DNA from: Stomoxys calcitrans
Taxonomy: Eukaryota; Arthropoda; Insecta; Diptera; Muscidae
NCBI RefSeq assembly: GCF_963082655.1
Contig: NC_081553.1
Location: 186,122,752 to 186,186,751, forward strand
DNA: 64,000 nucleotides
Direction: 5' to 3'
A program made the translations under genes and the position numbers. The notes beneath the pieces are model-generated. The model was given only the letters and a program-made list of their open reading frames with translations. It did not search any database and was not told the origin of the DNA. Every line of letters begins with the position of its first letter. Positions within the stretch are counted from its first letter, which is position 1. Positions 32,276 through 46,300 of the stretch are shown here, piece after piece.

Positions 32276-33790
32276 AAGTGATAAGGAGATTGGTATTAAA
32301 ATACCTGTTCGGTTATAAGGCTAATACTAAACGGTACTATGGTAATACGTGTCTTGCCGAAGGTGTTTTCCCGGAATGCCGGAATGAACAGAAGTTGTTG
32401 TTGATAAACAATGGAAAGGGATACTATCGTCGTCGTACAGACCTCTATGCAGGCTTGACACAGCTGGTAAACTACTGGAGAGATTTATAAAACTGAGACT
32501 GGAAGCAGCTATAAACAAGGGAGGAGGGTTTTTCACATGGCAGCACGGCATTCACCTAGGAAAATCAATTGTCGGGGCAATACAAGATGTTGTCGACGAG
32601 GTTCTACTCCTGAAGATATCTTCCTCGTAGGCTACGCATTCAACGTTGCGGTAGTCATACCGGCGAGAAACGCAGATTAAGCTAACGCTGGTGATGACCA
32701 GCTCGAGGAACTGGCTACACGTATGAAGGCTAGAGTTGGCCGTACACAATACTGAATTAGTTCTGCTAACCAGACGAAGAACCCCCTGGAAATATATATT
32801 CTAGTCGACAACGTAGTCATCACGACAAGGAAGGCGGTAAATTGCCTCGGAATTAGACTGGATTCCCAACTGACGGTCGGTCCACAGATAAAAATTCTCT
32901 GCTCAAAACACGATTGGAGTCACGGACCAACTAAGCAGACATGGCTAACACAGAAGGCCCACTACCCAAAGAGAGGAATCTTTTAATAGAAGCCAGTAAC
33001 AGCATATTATACGGTTAGAAAACTAAGCAGATAGACTTCACGTCAGGCACAAAGCACAACATCTAAATAGTGTTCAGCGAACTGCCACACTAAGAATGGC
33101 GTCGGCATATGGGACCACTTCGGATGCTGCGATGCAGATAATAGCAGGAATGGCACCACTAGACTAGCCTTCCGAGTAGCGCTCTGCACATCTCAAGGCG
33201 AGAGTGAACAGTGAATCAAGCCAAGACTACATAAGTGAAATAATAGCAAAGACGACAAGAAAGTGGCAGATATGGTGGGAGATCAAATCACACGGGAGAT
33301 GAACCGCGAAACTAGTCCCAGATATAAGGAACTTTGGAATGCTGTTCGGACACAGATTTTTTTGCAAATATTTGCACAAAATTGGGTAGCGCAGCACCCC
33401 TTTTTTGCCTTTGTAAATGAAGAACACTTGGATGACGCTGAAAATAATTTCTTCCACTGCACCCGATGGGAGGAACCACGCGCGTTCCTAGGAGCCCAGA
33501 TGAAGTCAATAATTGCAGAAAATGTTGTAGACAAATTGATCAGAAGTATTGACAACAAAACCGCAATAGCAACTGAGAAGACGTCCTAAAACGATAGAAT
33601 ACTGATCTCCACGAGGCATATGTAGTATCAACGATGGTGTAGGGACCTGGACCATGGTGTAGGGACCGGTTTACGAGCCACCTCGAATTAATGCGAAAGC
33701 GGTGCCTAGGTGGATTTGACTCTTAGCGGCGACATGGTGGGTTCATAGTTTAGTTGTTGTTGCCAATAAAAGACTCAAGTTTAACTTGAC
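32276..33790 (+). pseudogene. Dead non-LTR retrotransposon (reverse transcriptase to 3' end)
   Basis: The + strand shows, in broken frames, GKLLERFIKLRLEAAINKGGG and HLGKSIVGAIQDVVDEVLL (RT fingers), KAVNCLGIRLDSQLTVGPQI, RTATLRMASAYGTTSDAAM, and a C-terminal region in frame at 33263-33589 with DDAENNFFHCTRWEEPRAFL. The YxDD region is lost. Jockey/R1-type. The 3' part ends in GCCAATAAAAGACTCAAG near 33765. Confidence 0.8.
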
Positions 33791-33810
33791 AACTATTTAA
33801 ATCTATTTTT

Positions 33811-34997
33811 ATACCCTCCACCATAGGATGGGTGGTATACTAATTTCGTCATTCTGTTTGTAACTAGTCGAAATATTCGACTGAGACCCCATAAAGTATA
33901 TATATTCTTGATCGTCGTGAAATTTTATGTCGATCTAGCCATGTCCGTCCGTCTGTCCGTCCGTTCGTCCGTCCGTCTGTCTGTCGAAAGCACGCTAACT
34001 TCCGAAGGAGTAAAGCAAGACGCTTGAAATTTTGCACAAATACTTCTTATTAGTGTAGGTCGGTTGGTATTGTAAATGGGCCATATCGGTCCATGTTTTG
34101 ATATAGCTGCCATATAAACCGATCTTGGGTCTTGACTTCTTGAGCCTCTAGAGTGCGCAATTCTTATCCGATTGGAATGAAATTTTGCATGACGTGTTTT
34201 GCTATGATATCCAACAACTGTGCCAAGTATGGCTCAAATCGGTCCATAACCTGATATAGCTGCCATATAAACCGATCTTGGGTCTTGACTTCTTGAGCCT
34301 CTAGCGTGCGCAATTCTTATCCGATTTGAATGAATTTTTGCACGACGTGTTTTCTTATTATATCCAACAACAGTGTCAAGTATGGTTCAAATCGATCCAT
34401 AACCTTATATAGCTGTCATATAAACCGATCTTGGGTCTTGACTTCTTGAGCCTCTAGAGGGCGCAATTCTTATCCAATTTGAATGAATTTTGGCACGTAG
34501 TATTTTCTTATGACATCCAACAACTGTGCCAAATATGATTCAAATCGGTTCATAACCTGATATAGCTGCCATATAAACCGATCTGGGATCTTGACTTCTT
34601 GAGCCTCTAGAGGTCGCAATTATTATCCGATTTGCCTGAAATTTTGTACGACGGATTCTCTCATGACCATTAACATACGTGTTTATTATGGTCTGAATCG
34701 GTTTATAGCCTGATATAGCTCCCATATAAATCGATCTCTCTATTTTACTTCTTGAGCCCACAAAGGGCGCAATTCTTATTCGAATTGGCTGACATTTTAC
34801 ACAGGTCACCAACATATAATTTAATTGTGGTCCAAACCGGACCATATCTTAATATCGCTCTAATAGCAGAGCAAATCTTTTCTTATATCCTTTTTTTGCC
34901 TAAGAAGAGATGCCGGGAAAAGAACTCGACATATGCGATCCATGGTGGAGGGTATATAAGATTCGGCCCGGCCGAACTTAGCACGCTTTTACTTGTT
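33811..34997 (+). mobile_element. Complete DINE-like element, family B
   Basis: 5' ATACCCTCCACCATAGGATGG, core TATATATTCTTGATCGTCG and GATCTAGCCATGTCCGTCC, GTCY microsatellite 33943-33983, ~150-bp tandem units, subterminal CATGGTGGAGGGTATATAAG (inverse of the 5' end), hairpin CGGCCCGGCCG and 3' CTTTTACTTGTT. 1,187 bp. Confidence 0.8.
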
Positions 34998-35154
34998 ATT
35001 AATATAAAATTGTGCGACAAATAATTCGATTAACTTTTACGAAAGTCTACAGATGAAGCATGAACAACTCACGAGCAAATAACAATTGCTTTCGTCTTCG
35101 CCTGACAGCTGAAGGGTTGCCATCTCGTTTACTCTCAGAAGTCGGCATCTTCAG

Positions 35155-35775
35155 TTCCACCATGGATCACATTTTTCAAGTTCTTTGAATGACTTTTTCA
35201 ATATATATATGAGCTACGTCAATTTATGCACCGATATGGACCGTACTTGTCATGGCTGTTAGAAGTCATAGAAAAATACCACCTCCAAAATTTCGGCAAA
35301 TCGAGTAAAAATTGCGCCCTCCAATGGTTCAGAGTGTCAAATTGGGAGATCGGTTTATATGGCAGCTATATCAGGTTATCAACCGATTTACCATACTTGG
35401 CACAGTTGTTGGAAGTTATACCAAAACAATGTATGCAAAATTTAAACCAAATTGGATAAGCAGTGCGCCCTTTATAAGGTCAAGAAGTCTTATCGGAAGA
35501 TCGGTTTATACGGCTATGGCGGCTATATCAGGTTATGGACTGATGGATTCCTTAACATTACGTACAAAATTTCAGGCAAATCGAATAAGAATTGCGTCGT
35601 CTAGAAGTTCAAGAAGTCAAGACCCAAGATCGGTTTATATGGCAGCTATATCAAAACATGGACCGGTTTTGCCCATTTACTATCCCAACTGACCTACACT
35701 AACAAAATATATTTGCGAAAAATTACAAGCGTCTAGCTTTACTCCTTCAAAAGTAAGCGTGCTTTAGAGAAGCAT
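35155..35775 (-). mobile_element. DINE-like family B fragment (inverted), both ends degraded
   Basis: Starts CCACCATGGATCACATTTTTCAAG and runs through inverted units to TAGCTTTACTCCTTC...GTGCTTTAGAGAAGC, where the GTCY core should begin but is absent. Confidence 0.65.
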
Positions 35776-36215
35776 TCCCTGTTCATGGGAAATATGGTAT
35801 TAGTAGTAATTGTTATTTTTAAATTTCAATTCCAATACATTTTTCAAGAATATCCAATTTTGTTTATTTTAAAAGAATTTTATTTATTTTATTTATAAGC
35901 TTAGCTTATGATTGTAATAACGATTAGAAAATTAAAATGGAAGCCATTTTACCCATTTATAAAAATAAGCTTTTGAATGTATAATTCTTTTTTTATTAAT
36001 TTAATTTTTCATATTAGTTGACTTAAAAATCCGTTACAAATGAAGAGTGAACAGTAATTTGGCATCATTGCTTAAAGCGCCATCTTTTGTAAACAAGTGG
36101 TTTACAATTTTCGTCGAATTTTTAAAAACAATACCATAGATGTCAACCACGTCATTTGAATGCTGCCAAATTTAATTTTTTTTGGGTTTTTCGTGAATTT
36201 ATAAATTTTATACTA
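35776..36215. other. AT-rich intergenic DNA, nothing recognised
   Basis: No coding signal or repeat family recognised. Confidence 0.5.
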
Positions 36216-36452
36216 TTGGGTTGCCCAAAAAGTAATTGCGCATTTTTTAAAAGAAATTAAATGCATTTTTAATAAAACTTAGAATGAACTTTAATCAAAT
36301 ATACTTTTTTTACACTTTTTTTCCAAAGCAAGCTAAAAGTAACAGCTGATAACTGACAGAAGAAAGAATGCAATTACAGAGTCACAAGCTGTGAAAAAAT
36401 TTGTCAACGCCGACTATATGAAAAATCCGCAATTACTTTTTGGGCAACCCAA
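36216..36452. mobile_element. Mariner-type MITE with 25-bp terminal inverted repeats
   Basis: 36216-36240 (TTGGGTTGCCCAAAAAG...) and 36428-36452 are inverted repeats, flanked on both sides by TA (36214-36215 and 36453-36454), the Tc1/mariner target duplication. The 237-bp interior is non-coding. The TTGGGTTGCCCAAAAAGTAA end is widespread in insect genomes. Confidence 0.85.
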
Positions 36453-36678
36453 TACTATGTTCAGCTGTTTTCGGCAAACAACTTGTTTCCCTTTACAATG
36501 CTCTGAAAACGACTCGTTTTTGCTATACATTTTATAAGGACAAAAACGTGTTGTTTAGAGCAGGTGAGCCCAAATAAATGCCAAATAAACACAGACTTGA
36601 CTAATGTCAGAAAATAAAAATCGTTTATTTCCAAAAAATTTTTAAAATAAATAAAATTTTACTGATAAAGCTACAAAA

Positions 36679-37754
36679 AACAAGTAAAAGCGTGCTAAGT
36701 TCGACCGGGCCGAATCTTATATACCCTCCACCATGGATCGCATTTGTCGAGTTCTTTTCCCGGCAGCTCTTCTTAGGCAAAAAAAAGGATATAAGAAAAG
36801 ATTTGCTCTGCTATTAGAGCGATATCATGATATGGTCCGGTTTGGACCACAATTAAATTATATGTTGGAGACCTGTGTAAAATGTCAGCCAATTCGAATA
36901 AGAATTGCGCCCTTTGTGGGTTCAAGAAGTAAAATAGAGAGATCGATTGATATGGGAGCTGTATCGGGCTATAGACCGATTCAGACCATAATAAACACGT
37001 TTGTTGATGGTCATGAGAGGATCCATCGTACAAAATTTCAGGCATATCGGATAATAATTGCGACCTCTAGGGGTCACGAAGTCAAGATCCCAGATCGGTT
37101 TATATGGCAGCTATATCAGGTTATGAACCGATTTGAACCTTATTTGACACAGTTGTTGAAAGTAAAAATAAAATACGTCATGCAAAATTTCAGCCAAATC
37201 GGATAGGAATTGCGCCCTCTAGAAGCTCAAGAAGTCAAATCCCCAGATCTGTTTATATGACAGCTATATCAGGTTTTCAACCGATTTGAACCATATTTGG
37301 CACATTTGTTGGATATCATAACAAAATACTACGTGCCAAAATTCAAATTGGATAAGAATTGCGCCCTCTAGAGGCTCAAGAAGTCAAGACCCCAGATCGG
37401 TTTATATGGCAGCTATATCAGGTTATAGACCGATTTGAACCATACTTAGCACAGTTGTTGGATATCATAACAAAACACGCCGTGCAAAATTTCATTCCAA
37501 TCGGATAAGAATTGCGCACTCTAGAGGCTCAAGAAGTCAAGACCCCAGATCGGTTTATATGGCAGCTATATCAGGTTATAGACCGATTTGAACCATACTT
37601 GGCAAAGTTGTTGGATATAATAACAAAACACGTCATGCAAAATTTCATCCCAATTGGATAAGAATTGCGCACTCTAGAGGCTCGAGAAGTCAAGACCCAA
37701 GATCGGTTTATATGACAGCTATGTCATGTTATGGACCGATTTGAACCATACTTA
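36679..37754 (-). mobile_element. DINE-like family B element (inverted), truncated by the satellite array
   Basis: 3' terminus AACAAGTAAAAGCGTGC at 36679, the GGGCCG hairpin region and seven inverted units up to ...CATACTTAGCACTGTTATTGC. It then switches to satellite sequence (AAAAAAATGCAAAAAAA), so the 5' core is lost at the array edge. Confidence 0.75.
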
Positions 37755-39425
37755 GCACTGTTATTGCAAAAAAAATGCAAAAAAAAATAAAATGTGAAAT
37801 TTCAAGTAATTCTGTTTATTGTTCGAATCGTCTTCGAATTTCGAACTGCGGAATGCTAGAAAATTTTCGAAATTCGAAAAAATGAAGGAGTTACAGCGTT
37901 TGTGAGCTTGAAAACGACCTTGAATTTTTACGCCCAAAAAATATTGGTTTTTGCGATGCTTTGCACTGAAAACTTTACAGTATTGCTTCATCTAGCACCT
38001 CTACGGAAAGAGATTTTCCTCACGAATCCAACGGTATCTGAAAACTTTCGATGTTAGCAAAACTAAGGAAGTTACAGCTATTGCAAACTCACGTTGGTTT
38101 TTTTGCATTTTTTGGATATGAATTATGCGATTTTGAAGCAATACTCTAAAGTTTTCAAGGAAATAGGAAAGAGTATTGCCTCGTCCAGCACCATTACGGA
38201 AAGAGATTTTCTTCACGAATCCAACGGCGTCTTCAGAATTTTGAAATTCGCAAAACTAAAGATGTTACAGCAATTTCAAACTCACCTTGATTTTTTTAAC
38301 CATTTTTCGGATATTAATTACGCGATTTTGAGCTTGTTTTTTGAAGGAAAAACATGGGAGTTGCACTAAACCGAATTTTTTGCCGTAATCTTCAATACTG
38401 TATACTCAACTCGAAAATTTTTTTCGCATCAAAAATTGAAAATTTTCATAAGGGGTTAGTTAGCCTTTGCTAAAAAAATGCAAAAAAAATAAAATGTGAA
38501 ATTTCAAGTAATTCTGTTTATTGTTCGAATCGTCTTCGAATTTCGAACTGCGGAATGCTAGAAAATTTTCGAAATTCGAAAAAATTAAGGAGTTCAGCGT
38601 TTTTGAGCTTGAAAACGACCTTAAATTTTAACGCCCAAAAAATATTGGGTTTTGCGATGCTTTGCACTGAAAACTTTACAGTATTGCTTCATCTAGCACC
38701 TCTACGGAAAGAGATTTTCCTCACGAATCCAACGGTGTCTGAAAACTTTTGATGTTAGCAAAACTAAGGAAGTTACAGCTATTGCAAACTCACGTTGGTT
38801 TTTTTGCATTTTTTGGATATGAATTATGCGATTTTGAAGCAATACTCTAAAGTTTTCAAGGAAATAGGAAAGAGTATTGCCTCGTCCAGCACCATTACGG
38901 AAAGAGATTTTCTTCACGAATCCAACGGTGTCTTCAGAATTTTGAAATTCGCAAAACTAAAGATGTTACAGCAATTTCAAACTCACCTTGATTTTTTTAA
39001 CCATTTTTCGGATATTAATTACGCGATTTTGAGCTTGTTTTTTGAAGGAAAAACATGGGAGTTGCACTAAACCGAATTTTTTGCCGTAATCTTCAATACT
39101 GTATACTCAACTCGAAAATTTTTTTCGCATCAAAAATTGAAAATTTTCATAAGGGGTTAGCCTTTGCTAAAAAAATGCAAAAAAAATAAAATGTGAAATT
39201 TCAAGTAATTCTGTTTATTGTTCGAATCGTCTTCGAATTTCGAACTGCGGAATGCTAGAAAATTTTCGAAATTCGAAAAAATGAAGGAGTTACAGCGTTT
39301 GTGAGCTTGAAAACGACCTTGAATTTTTACGCCCAAAAAATATTGGTTTTTGCGATGCTTTGCACTGAAAACTTTACAGTATTGCTTCATCTAGCACCTC
39401 TACGGAAAGAGATTTTCCTCACGAA

Positions 39426-40392
39426 GACTACTCGAAATATTCGTCTGAGACCCCATAAAGTATATATATTCTTGATCGTCGTGAAATTTTATGTCGATCT
39501 AGCCATGTCCGTCCGACTGTCCGTCCGTCTGTCTGTCGAAAGCACGCTAACTTCCGAAGGAGTAAAGCTAGCCGCTTGAAATTTTGCACAAATACTTCTT
39601 ATTAGTGTAGGTCGGTTGGTATTGTAAATGGGCCATATCGGTCCATGTTTTGATATAGCTGCCATACAAACCGATATTGGGTCTTGACTTCTTGAGCCTC
39701 TAGAGTGCGCAATTCTTATCCGATAGGAATGAAATTGTGCACGACGTGTTTTGTTATGATATCCAACAACTGTGCCAAGTATGGTTGAAATCGGTCCATA
39801 ACCTGATATAGCTGTCATATAAACTGATCTGGGGATTTGACTTCTTGAGCTTTTAGATGGCGCAATTCCTATCCGATTTGGCTGAAATTTTGCATGACGT
39901 ATTTTATTTTTACTTTCAACAACTGCGTCAAATAAGGTTCAAATCGGTTCATAACCTGATATAGCTGCCATATAAACCGATCTGGGATCTTGACTTCTTG
40001 ACCCCTAGAGGTCGCAATTATTATCCGATATGCCTGAAATTTTGTACGACGGATCCTCTCATGACCATCAACAAACGTGTTTATAATGGTCTGAATCGTT
40101 CTATAGCCCGATACAGATCCCATATAAATCGTTCTCTCTATTTTACTTCGTGAGCCCCAATGGACGCAATTCTTATACGAATTGGCTGAAATTTTACACA
40201 GGTCTCCAACATATAATTTAATTGTGGTCCGAACCGGACCATATCTTGATATCGTTTTAATAGCAGAGCAACTCTTTTCTTATATCCTTTTTTGCCTAAG
40301 AAGAGATGCCAGGAAAGAACTCGACAAATGCGATCCATGGTGGAGGGTATATAAGATTCGGCCCGGCCGAACTTAGCACGTTTTTACTTGTT
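39426..40392 (+). mobile_element. DINE-like family B insertion 1 in satellite, 5'-truncated
   Basis: Joins satellite (CCTCACGAA) to ACTACTCGAAATATTCGTC inside the element core, so the 5' ~50 bp are missing. GTCY at 39507-39536, tandem units, and 3' ...GGCCCGGCCGAACTTAGCACG, ACTTGTT ending at 40392 before TAACCATTTTTCGG of the satellite. Confidence 0.78.
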
Positions 40393-43300
40393 TAACCATT
40401 TTTCGGATATTAATTACGCGATTTTGAGCTTGTTTTTTGAAGGAAAAACATGGGAGTTGCACTAAACCGAATTTTTTGCCGTAATCTTCAATACTGTATA
40501 CTCAACTCCAAAATTTTTTTCGCATCAAAAATTGAAAATTTTCATAAGGGGTTAGCCTTTGCTAAAAAAATGCAAAAAAAATAAAATGTGAAATTTCAAG
40601 TAATTCTGTTTATTGTTCGAATCGTCTTCGAATTTCGAACTGCGGAATGCTAGAAAATTTTCGAAATTCGAAAAAATTAAGGAGTTCAGCGTTTTTGAGC
40701 TTGAAAACGACCTTAAATTTTAACGCCCAAAAAATATTGGTTTTTGCGATGCTTTGCACTGAAAACTTTACAGTATTGCTTCATCTAGCACCTCTACGGA
40801 AAGAGATTTTCCTCACGAATCCAACAGTGTCTAAAAACTTTTGATGTTAGCAAAACTAAGGAAGTTACAGCTATTGCAAACTCACGTTGGTTTTTTTGCA
40901 TTTTTTGGATATGAATTATGCGATTTTGAAGCAAAACTCTAAAGTTTTCAAGGAAATAGGAAAGAGTATTGCCTCGTCCAGCACCATTACGGAAAGAGAT
41001 TTTCTTCACGAATCCAACGGTGTCTTCAGAATTTTGAAATTCGCAAAACTAAAGATGTTACAGCAATTTCAAACTCACCTTGATTTTTTTAACCATTTTT
41101 CGGATATTAATTACGCGATTTTGAGCTTGTTTTTTGAAGGAAAAACATGGGAGTTGCACTAAACCGAATTTTTTGCCGTAATCTTCAATACTGTATACTC
41201 AACTCGAAAATTTTTTTCGCATCAAAAATTGAAAATTTTCATAATGCTAAAAAAATGCAAAAAAAATAAAATGTGAAATTTCAAGTAATTCTGTTTATTG
41301 TTCGAATCGTCTTCGAATTTCGAACTGCGGAATGCTAGAAAATTTTCGAAATTCGAAAAAATGAAGGAGTTACAGCGTTTGTGAGCTTGAAAACGACCTT
41401 GAATTTTTACGCCCAAAAAATATTGGTTTTTGCGATGCTTTGCACTGAAAACTTTACAGTATTGCTTCATCTAGCACCTCTACGGAAAGAGATTTTCCTC
41501 ACGAATCCAACGGTGTCTGAAAACTTTTGATGTTAGCAAAACTAAGGAAGTTACAGCTATTGCAAACTCACGTTGGTTTTTTTGCATTTTTTGGATATGA
41601 ATTATGCGATTTTGAAGCAATACTCTAAAGTTTTCAAGGAAATAGGAAAGAGTATTGCCTCGTCCAGCACCATTACGGAAAGAGATTTTCTTCACGAATC
41701 CAACGGTGTCTTCAGAATTTTGAAATTCGCAAAACTAAAGATGTTACAGCAATTTCAAACTCACCTTGATTTTTTTAACCATTTTTCGGATATTAATTAC
41801 GCGATTTTGAGCTTGTTTTTTGAAGGAAAAACATGGGAGTTGCACTAAACCGAATTTTTTGCCGTAATCTTCAATACTGTATACTCAACTCGAAAATTTT
41901 TTTCGCATCAAAAATTGAAAATTTTCATAAGGGGTTAGTTAGCCTTTGCTAAAAAAATGCAAAAAAAAATAAAATGTGAAATTTCAAGTAATTCTGTTTA
42001 TTGTTCGAATCGTCTTCGAATTTCGAACTGCGGAATGCTAGAAAATTTTCGAAATTCGAAAAAATGAAGGAGTTACAGCGTTTGTGAGCTTGAAAACGAC
42101 CTTGAATTTTTACGCCCAAAAAATATTGGTTTTTGCGATGCTTTGCACTGAAAACTTTACAGTATTGCTTCATCTAGCACCTCTACGGAAAGAGATTTTC
42201 CTCACGAATCCAACGGTGTCTGAAAACTTTTGATGTTAGCAAAACTAAGGAAGTTACAGCTATTGCAAACTCACGTTGGTTTTTTTGCATTTTTTGGATA
42301 TGAATTATGCGATTTTGAAGCAATACTCTAAAGTTTTCAAGGAAATAGGAAAGAGTATTGCCTCGTCCAGCACCATTACGGAAAGAGATTTTCTTCACGA
42401 ATCCAACGGTGTCTTCAGAATTTTGAAATTCGCAAAACTAAAGATGTTACAGCAATTTCAAACTCACCTTGATTTTTTTAACCATTTTTCGGGTATTAAT
42501 TACGCGATTTTGAGCTTGTTTTTTGAAGGAAAAACATGGGAGTTGCACTAAACCGAATTTTTTGCCGTAATCTTCAATACTGTATACTCAACTCCAAAAT
42601 TTTTTTCGCATCAAAAATTGAAAATTTTCATAAGGGGTTAGTTAGCCTTTGCTAAAAAAATGCAAAAAAAATAAAATGTGAAATTTCAAGTAATTCTGTT
42701 TATTGTTCGAATCGTCTTCGAATTTCGAACTGCGGAATGCTAGAAAATTTTCGAAATTTGAAAAAATGAAGGAGTTACAGCGTTTGTGAGCTTGAAAACG
42801 ACCTTGAATTTTTACGCCCAAAAAATATTGGTTTTTGCGATGCTTTGCACTGAAAACTTTACAGTATTGCTTCATCTAGCACCTCTACGGAAAGAGATTT
42901 TCCTCACGAATCCAACGGTGTCTGAAAACTTTTGATGTTAGCAAAACTAAGGAAGTTACAGCTATTGCAAACTCACGTTGGTTTTTTTGCATTTTTTGGA
43001 TATGAATTATGCGATTTTGAAGCAATACTCTAAAGTTTTCAAGGAAATAGGAAAGAGTATTGCCTCGTCCAGCACCATTACGGAAAGAGATTTTCTTCAC
43101 GAATCCAACGGTGTCTTCAGAATTTTGATATTCGCAAAACTAAAGATGTTACAGCAATTTCAACCTCACCTTGATTTTTTTAACCATTTTTCGGATATTA
43201 ATTACGCGATTTTGAGCTTGTTTTTTGAAGGAAAAACATGGGAGTTGCACTAAACCGAATTTTTTGCCGTAATCTTCAATACTGTATACTCAACTCGAAA

Positions 43301-46300
43301 ATTTTTTTCGCATCAAAAATTGAAAATTTTCATAAGGGGTTAGCCTTTGCTAAAAAAATGCAAAAAAAAATAAAATGTGAAATTTCAAGTAATTCTGTTT
43401 ATTGTTCGAATCGTCTTCGAATTTCGAACTGCGGAATGCTAGAAAATTTTCGAAATTCGAAAAAATGAAGGAGTTACAGCGTTTGTGAGCTTGAAAACGA
43501 CCTTGAATTTTTACGCCCAAAAAATATTGGTTTTTGCGATGCTTTGCACTGAAAACTTTACAGTATTGCTTCATCTAGCACCTCTACGGAAAGAGATTTT
43601 CCTCACGAATCCAACGGTGTCTGAAAACTTTTGATGTTAGCAAAACTAAGGAAGTTACAGCTATTGCAAACTCACGTTGGTTTTTTTGCATTTTTTGGAT
43701 ATGAATTATGCGATTTTGAAGCAATACTCTAAAGTTTTCAAGGAAATAGGAAAGAGTATTGCCTCGTCCAGCACCATTACGGAAAGAGATTTTCTTCACG
43801 AATCCAACGGTGTCTTCAGAATTTTGAAATTCGCAAAACTAAAGATGTTACAGCAATTTCAAACTCACCTTGATTTTTTTAACCATTTTTCGGATATTAA
43901 TTACGCGATTTTGAGCTTGTTTTTTGAAGGAAAAACATGGGAGTTGCACTAAACCGAATTTTTTGCCGTAATCTTCAATACTGTATACTCAACTCGAAAA
44001 TTTTTTTCGCATCAAAAATTGAAAATTTTCATAAGGGGTTAGTTAGCCTTTGCTAAAAAAATGCAAAAAAAAATAAAATGTGAAATTTCAAGTAATTCTG
44101 TTTATTGTTCGAATCGTCTTCGAATTTCGAACTGCGGAATGCTAGAAAATTTTCGAAATTCGAAAAAATGAAGGAGTTACAGCGTTTGTGAGCTTGAAAA
44201 CGACCTTGAATTTTTACGCCCAAAAAATATTGGTTTTTGCGATGCTTTGCACTGAAAACTTTACAGTATTGCTTCATCTAGCACCTCTACGGAAAGAGAT
44301 TTTCCTCACGAATCCAACGGTGTCTGAAAACTTTTGATGTTAGCAAAACTAAGGAAGTTACAGCTATTGCAAACTCACGTTGGTTTTTTTGCATTTTTTG
44401 GATATGAATTATGCGATTTTGAAGCAATACTCTAAAGTTTTCAAGGAAATAGGAAAGAGTATTGCCTCGTCCAGCACCATTACGGAAAGAGATTTTCTTC
44501 ACGAATCCAACGGTGTCTTCAGAATTTTGAAATTCGCAAAACTAAAGATGTTACAGCAATTTCAAACTCACCTTGATTTTTTTAACCATTTTTCGGGTAT
44601 TAATTACGCGATTTTGAGCTTGTTTTTTGAAGGAAAAACATGGGAGTTGCACTAAACCGAATTTTTTGCCGTAATCTTCAATACTGTATACTCAACTCCA
44701 AAATTTTTTTCGCATCAAAAATTGAAAATTTTCATAAGGGGTTAGTTAGCCTTTGCTAAAAAAATGCAAAAAAAATAAAATGTGAAATTTCAAGTAATTC
44801 TGTTTATTGTTCGAATCGTCTTCGAATTTCGAACTGCGGAATGCTAGAAAATTTTCGAAATTTGAAAAAATGAAGGAGTTACAGCGTTTGTGAGCTTGAA
44901 AACGACCTTGAATTTTTACGCCCAAAAAATATTGGTTTTTGCGATGCTTTGCACTGAAAACTTTACAGTATTGCTTCATCTAGCACCTCTACGGAAAGAG
45001 ATTTTCCTCACGAATCCAACGGTGTCTGAAAACTTTTGATGTTAGCAAAACTAAGGAAGTTACAGCTATTGCAAACTCACGTTGGTTTTTTTGCATTTTT
45101 TGGATATGAATTATGCGATTTTGAAGCAATACTCTAAAGTTTTCAAGGAAATAGGAAAGAGTATTGCCTCGTCCAGCACCATTACGGAAAGAGATTTTCT
45201 TCACGAATCCAACGGTGTCTTCAGAATTTTGATATTCGCAAAACTAAAGATGTTACAGCAATTTCAACCTCACCTTGATTTTTTTAACCATTTTTCGGAT
45301 ATTAATTACGCGATTTTGAGCTTGTTTTTTGAAGGAAAAACATGGGAGTTGCACTAAACCGAATTTTTTGCCGTAATCTTCAATACTGTATACTCAACTC
45401 GAAAATTTTTTTCGCATCAAAAATTGAAAATTTTCATAAGGGGTTAGCCTTTGCTAAAAAAATGCAAAAAAAAATAAAATGTGAAATTTCAAGTAATTCT
45501 GTTTATTGTTCGAATCGTCTTCGAATTTCGAACTGCGGAATGCTAGAAAATTTTCGAAATTCGAAAAAATGAAGGAGTTACAGCGTTTGTGAGCTTGAAA
45601 ACGACCTTGAATTTTTACGCCCAAAAAATATTGGTTTTTGCGATGCTTTGCACTGAAAACTTTACAGTATTGCTTCATCTAGCACCTCTACGGAAAGAGA
45701 TTTTCCTCACGAATCCAACGGTGTCTGAAAACTTTTGATGTTAGCAAAACTAAGGAAGTTACAGCTATTGCAAACTCACGTTGGTTTTTTTGCATTTTTT
45801 GGATATGAATTATGCGATTTTGAAGCAATACTCTAAAGTTTTCAAGGAAATAGGAAAGAGTATTGCCTCGTCCAGCACCATTACGGAAAGAGATTTTCTT
45901 CACGAATCCAACGGTGTCTTCAGAATTTTGAAATTCGCAAAACTAAAGATGTTACAGCAATTTCAAACTCACCTTGATTTTTTTAACCATTTTTCGGATA
46001 TTAATTACGCGATTTTGAGCTTGTTTTTTGAAGGAAAAACATGGGAGTTGCACTAAACCGAATTTTTTGCCGTAATCTTCAATACTGTATACTCAACTCG
46101 AAAATTTTTTTCGCATCAAAAATTGAAAATTTTCATAAGGGGTTAGCCTTTGCTAAAAAAATGCAAAAAAAAATAAAATGTGAAATTTCAAGTAATTCTG
46201 TTTATTGTTCGAATCGTCTTCGAATTTCGAACTGCGGAATGCTAGAAAATTTTCGAAATTCGAAAAAATGAAGGAGTTACAGCGTTTGTGAGCTTGAAAA

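Noticed and set aside
36216..36452. A gene-regulatory palindrome
   Set aside because: Terminal inverted repeats flanked by TA identify it as a mariner-type MITE.
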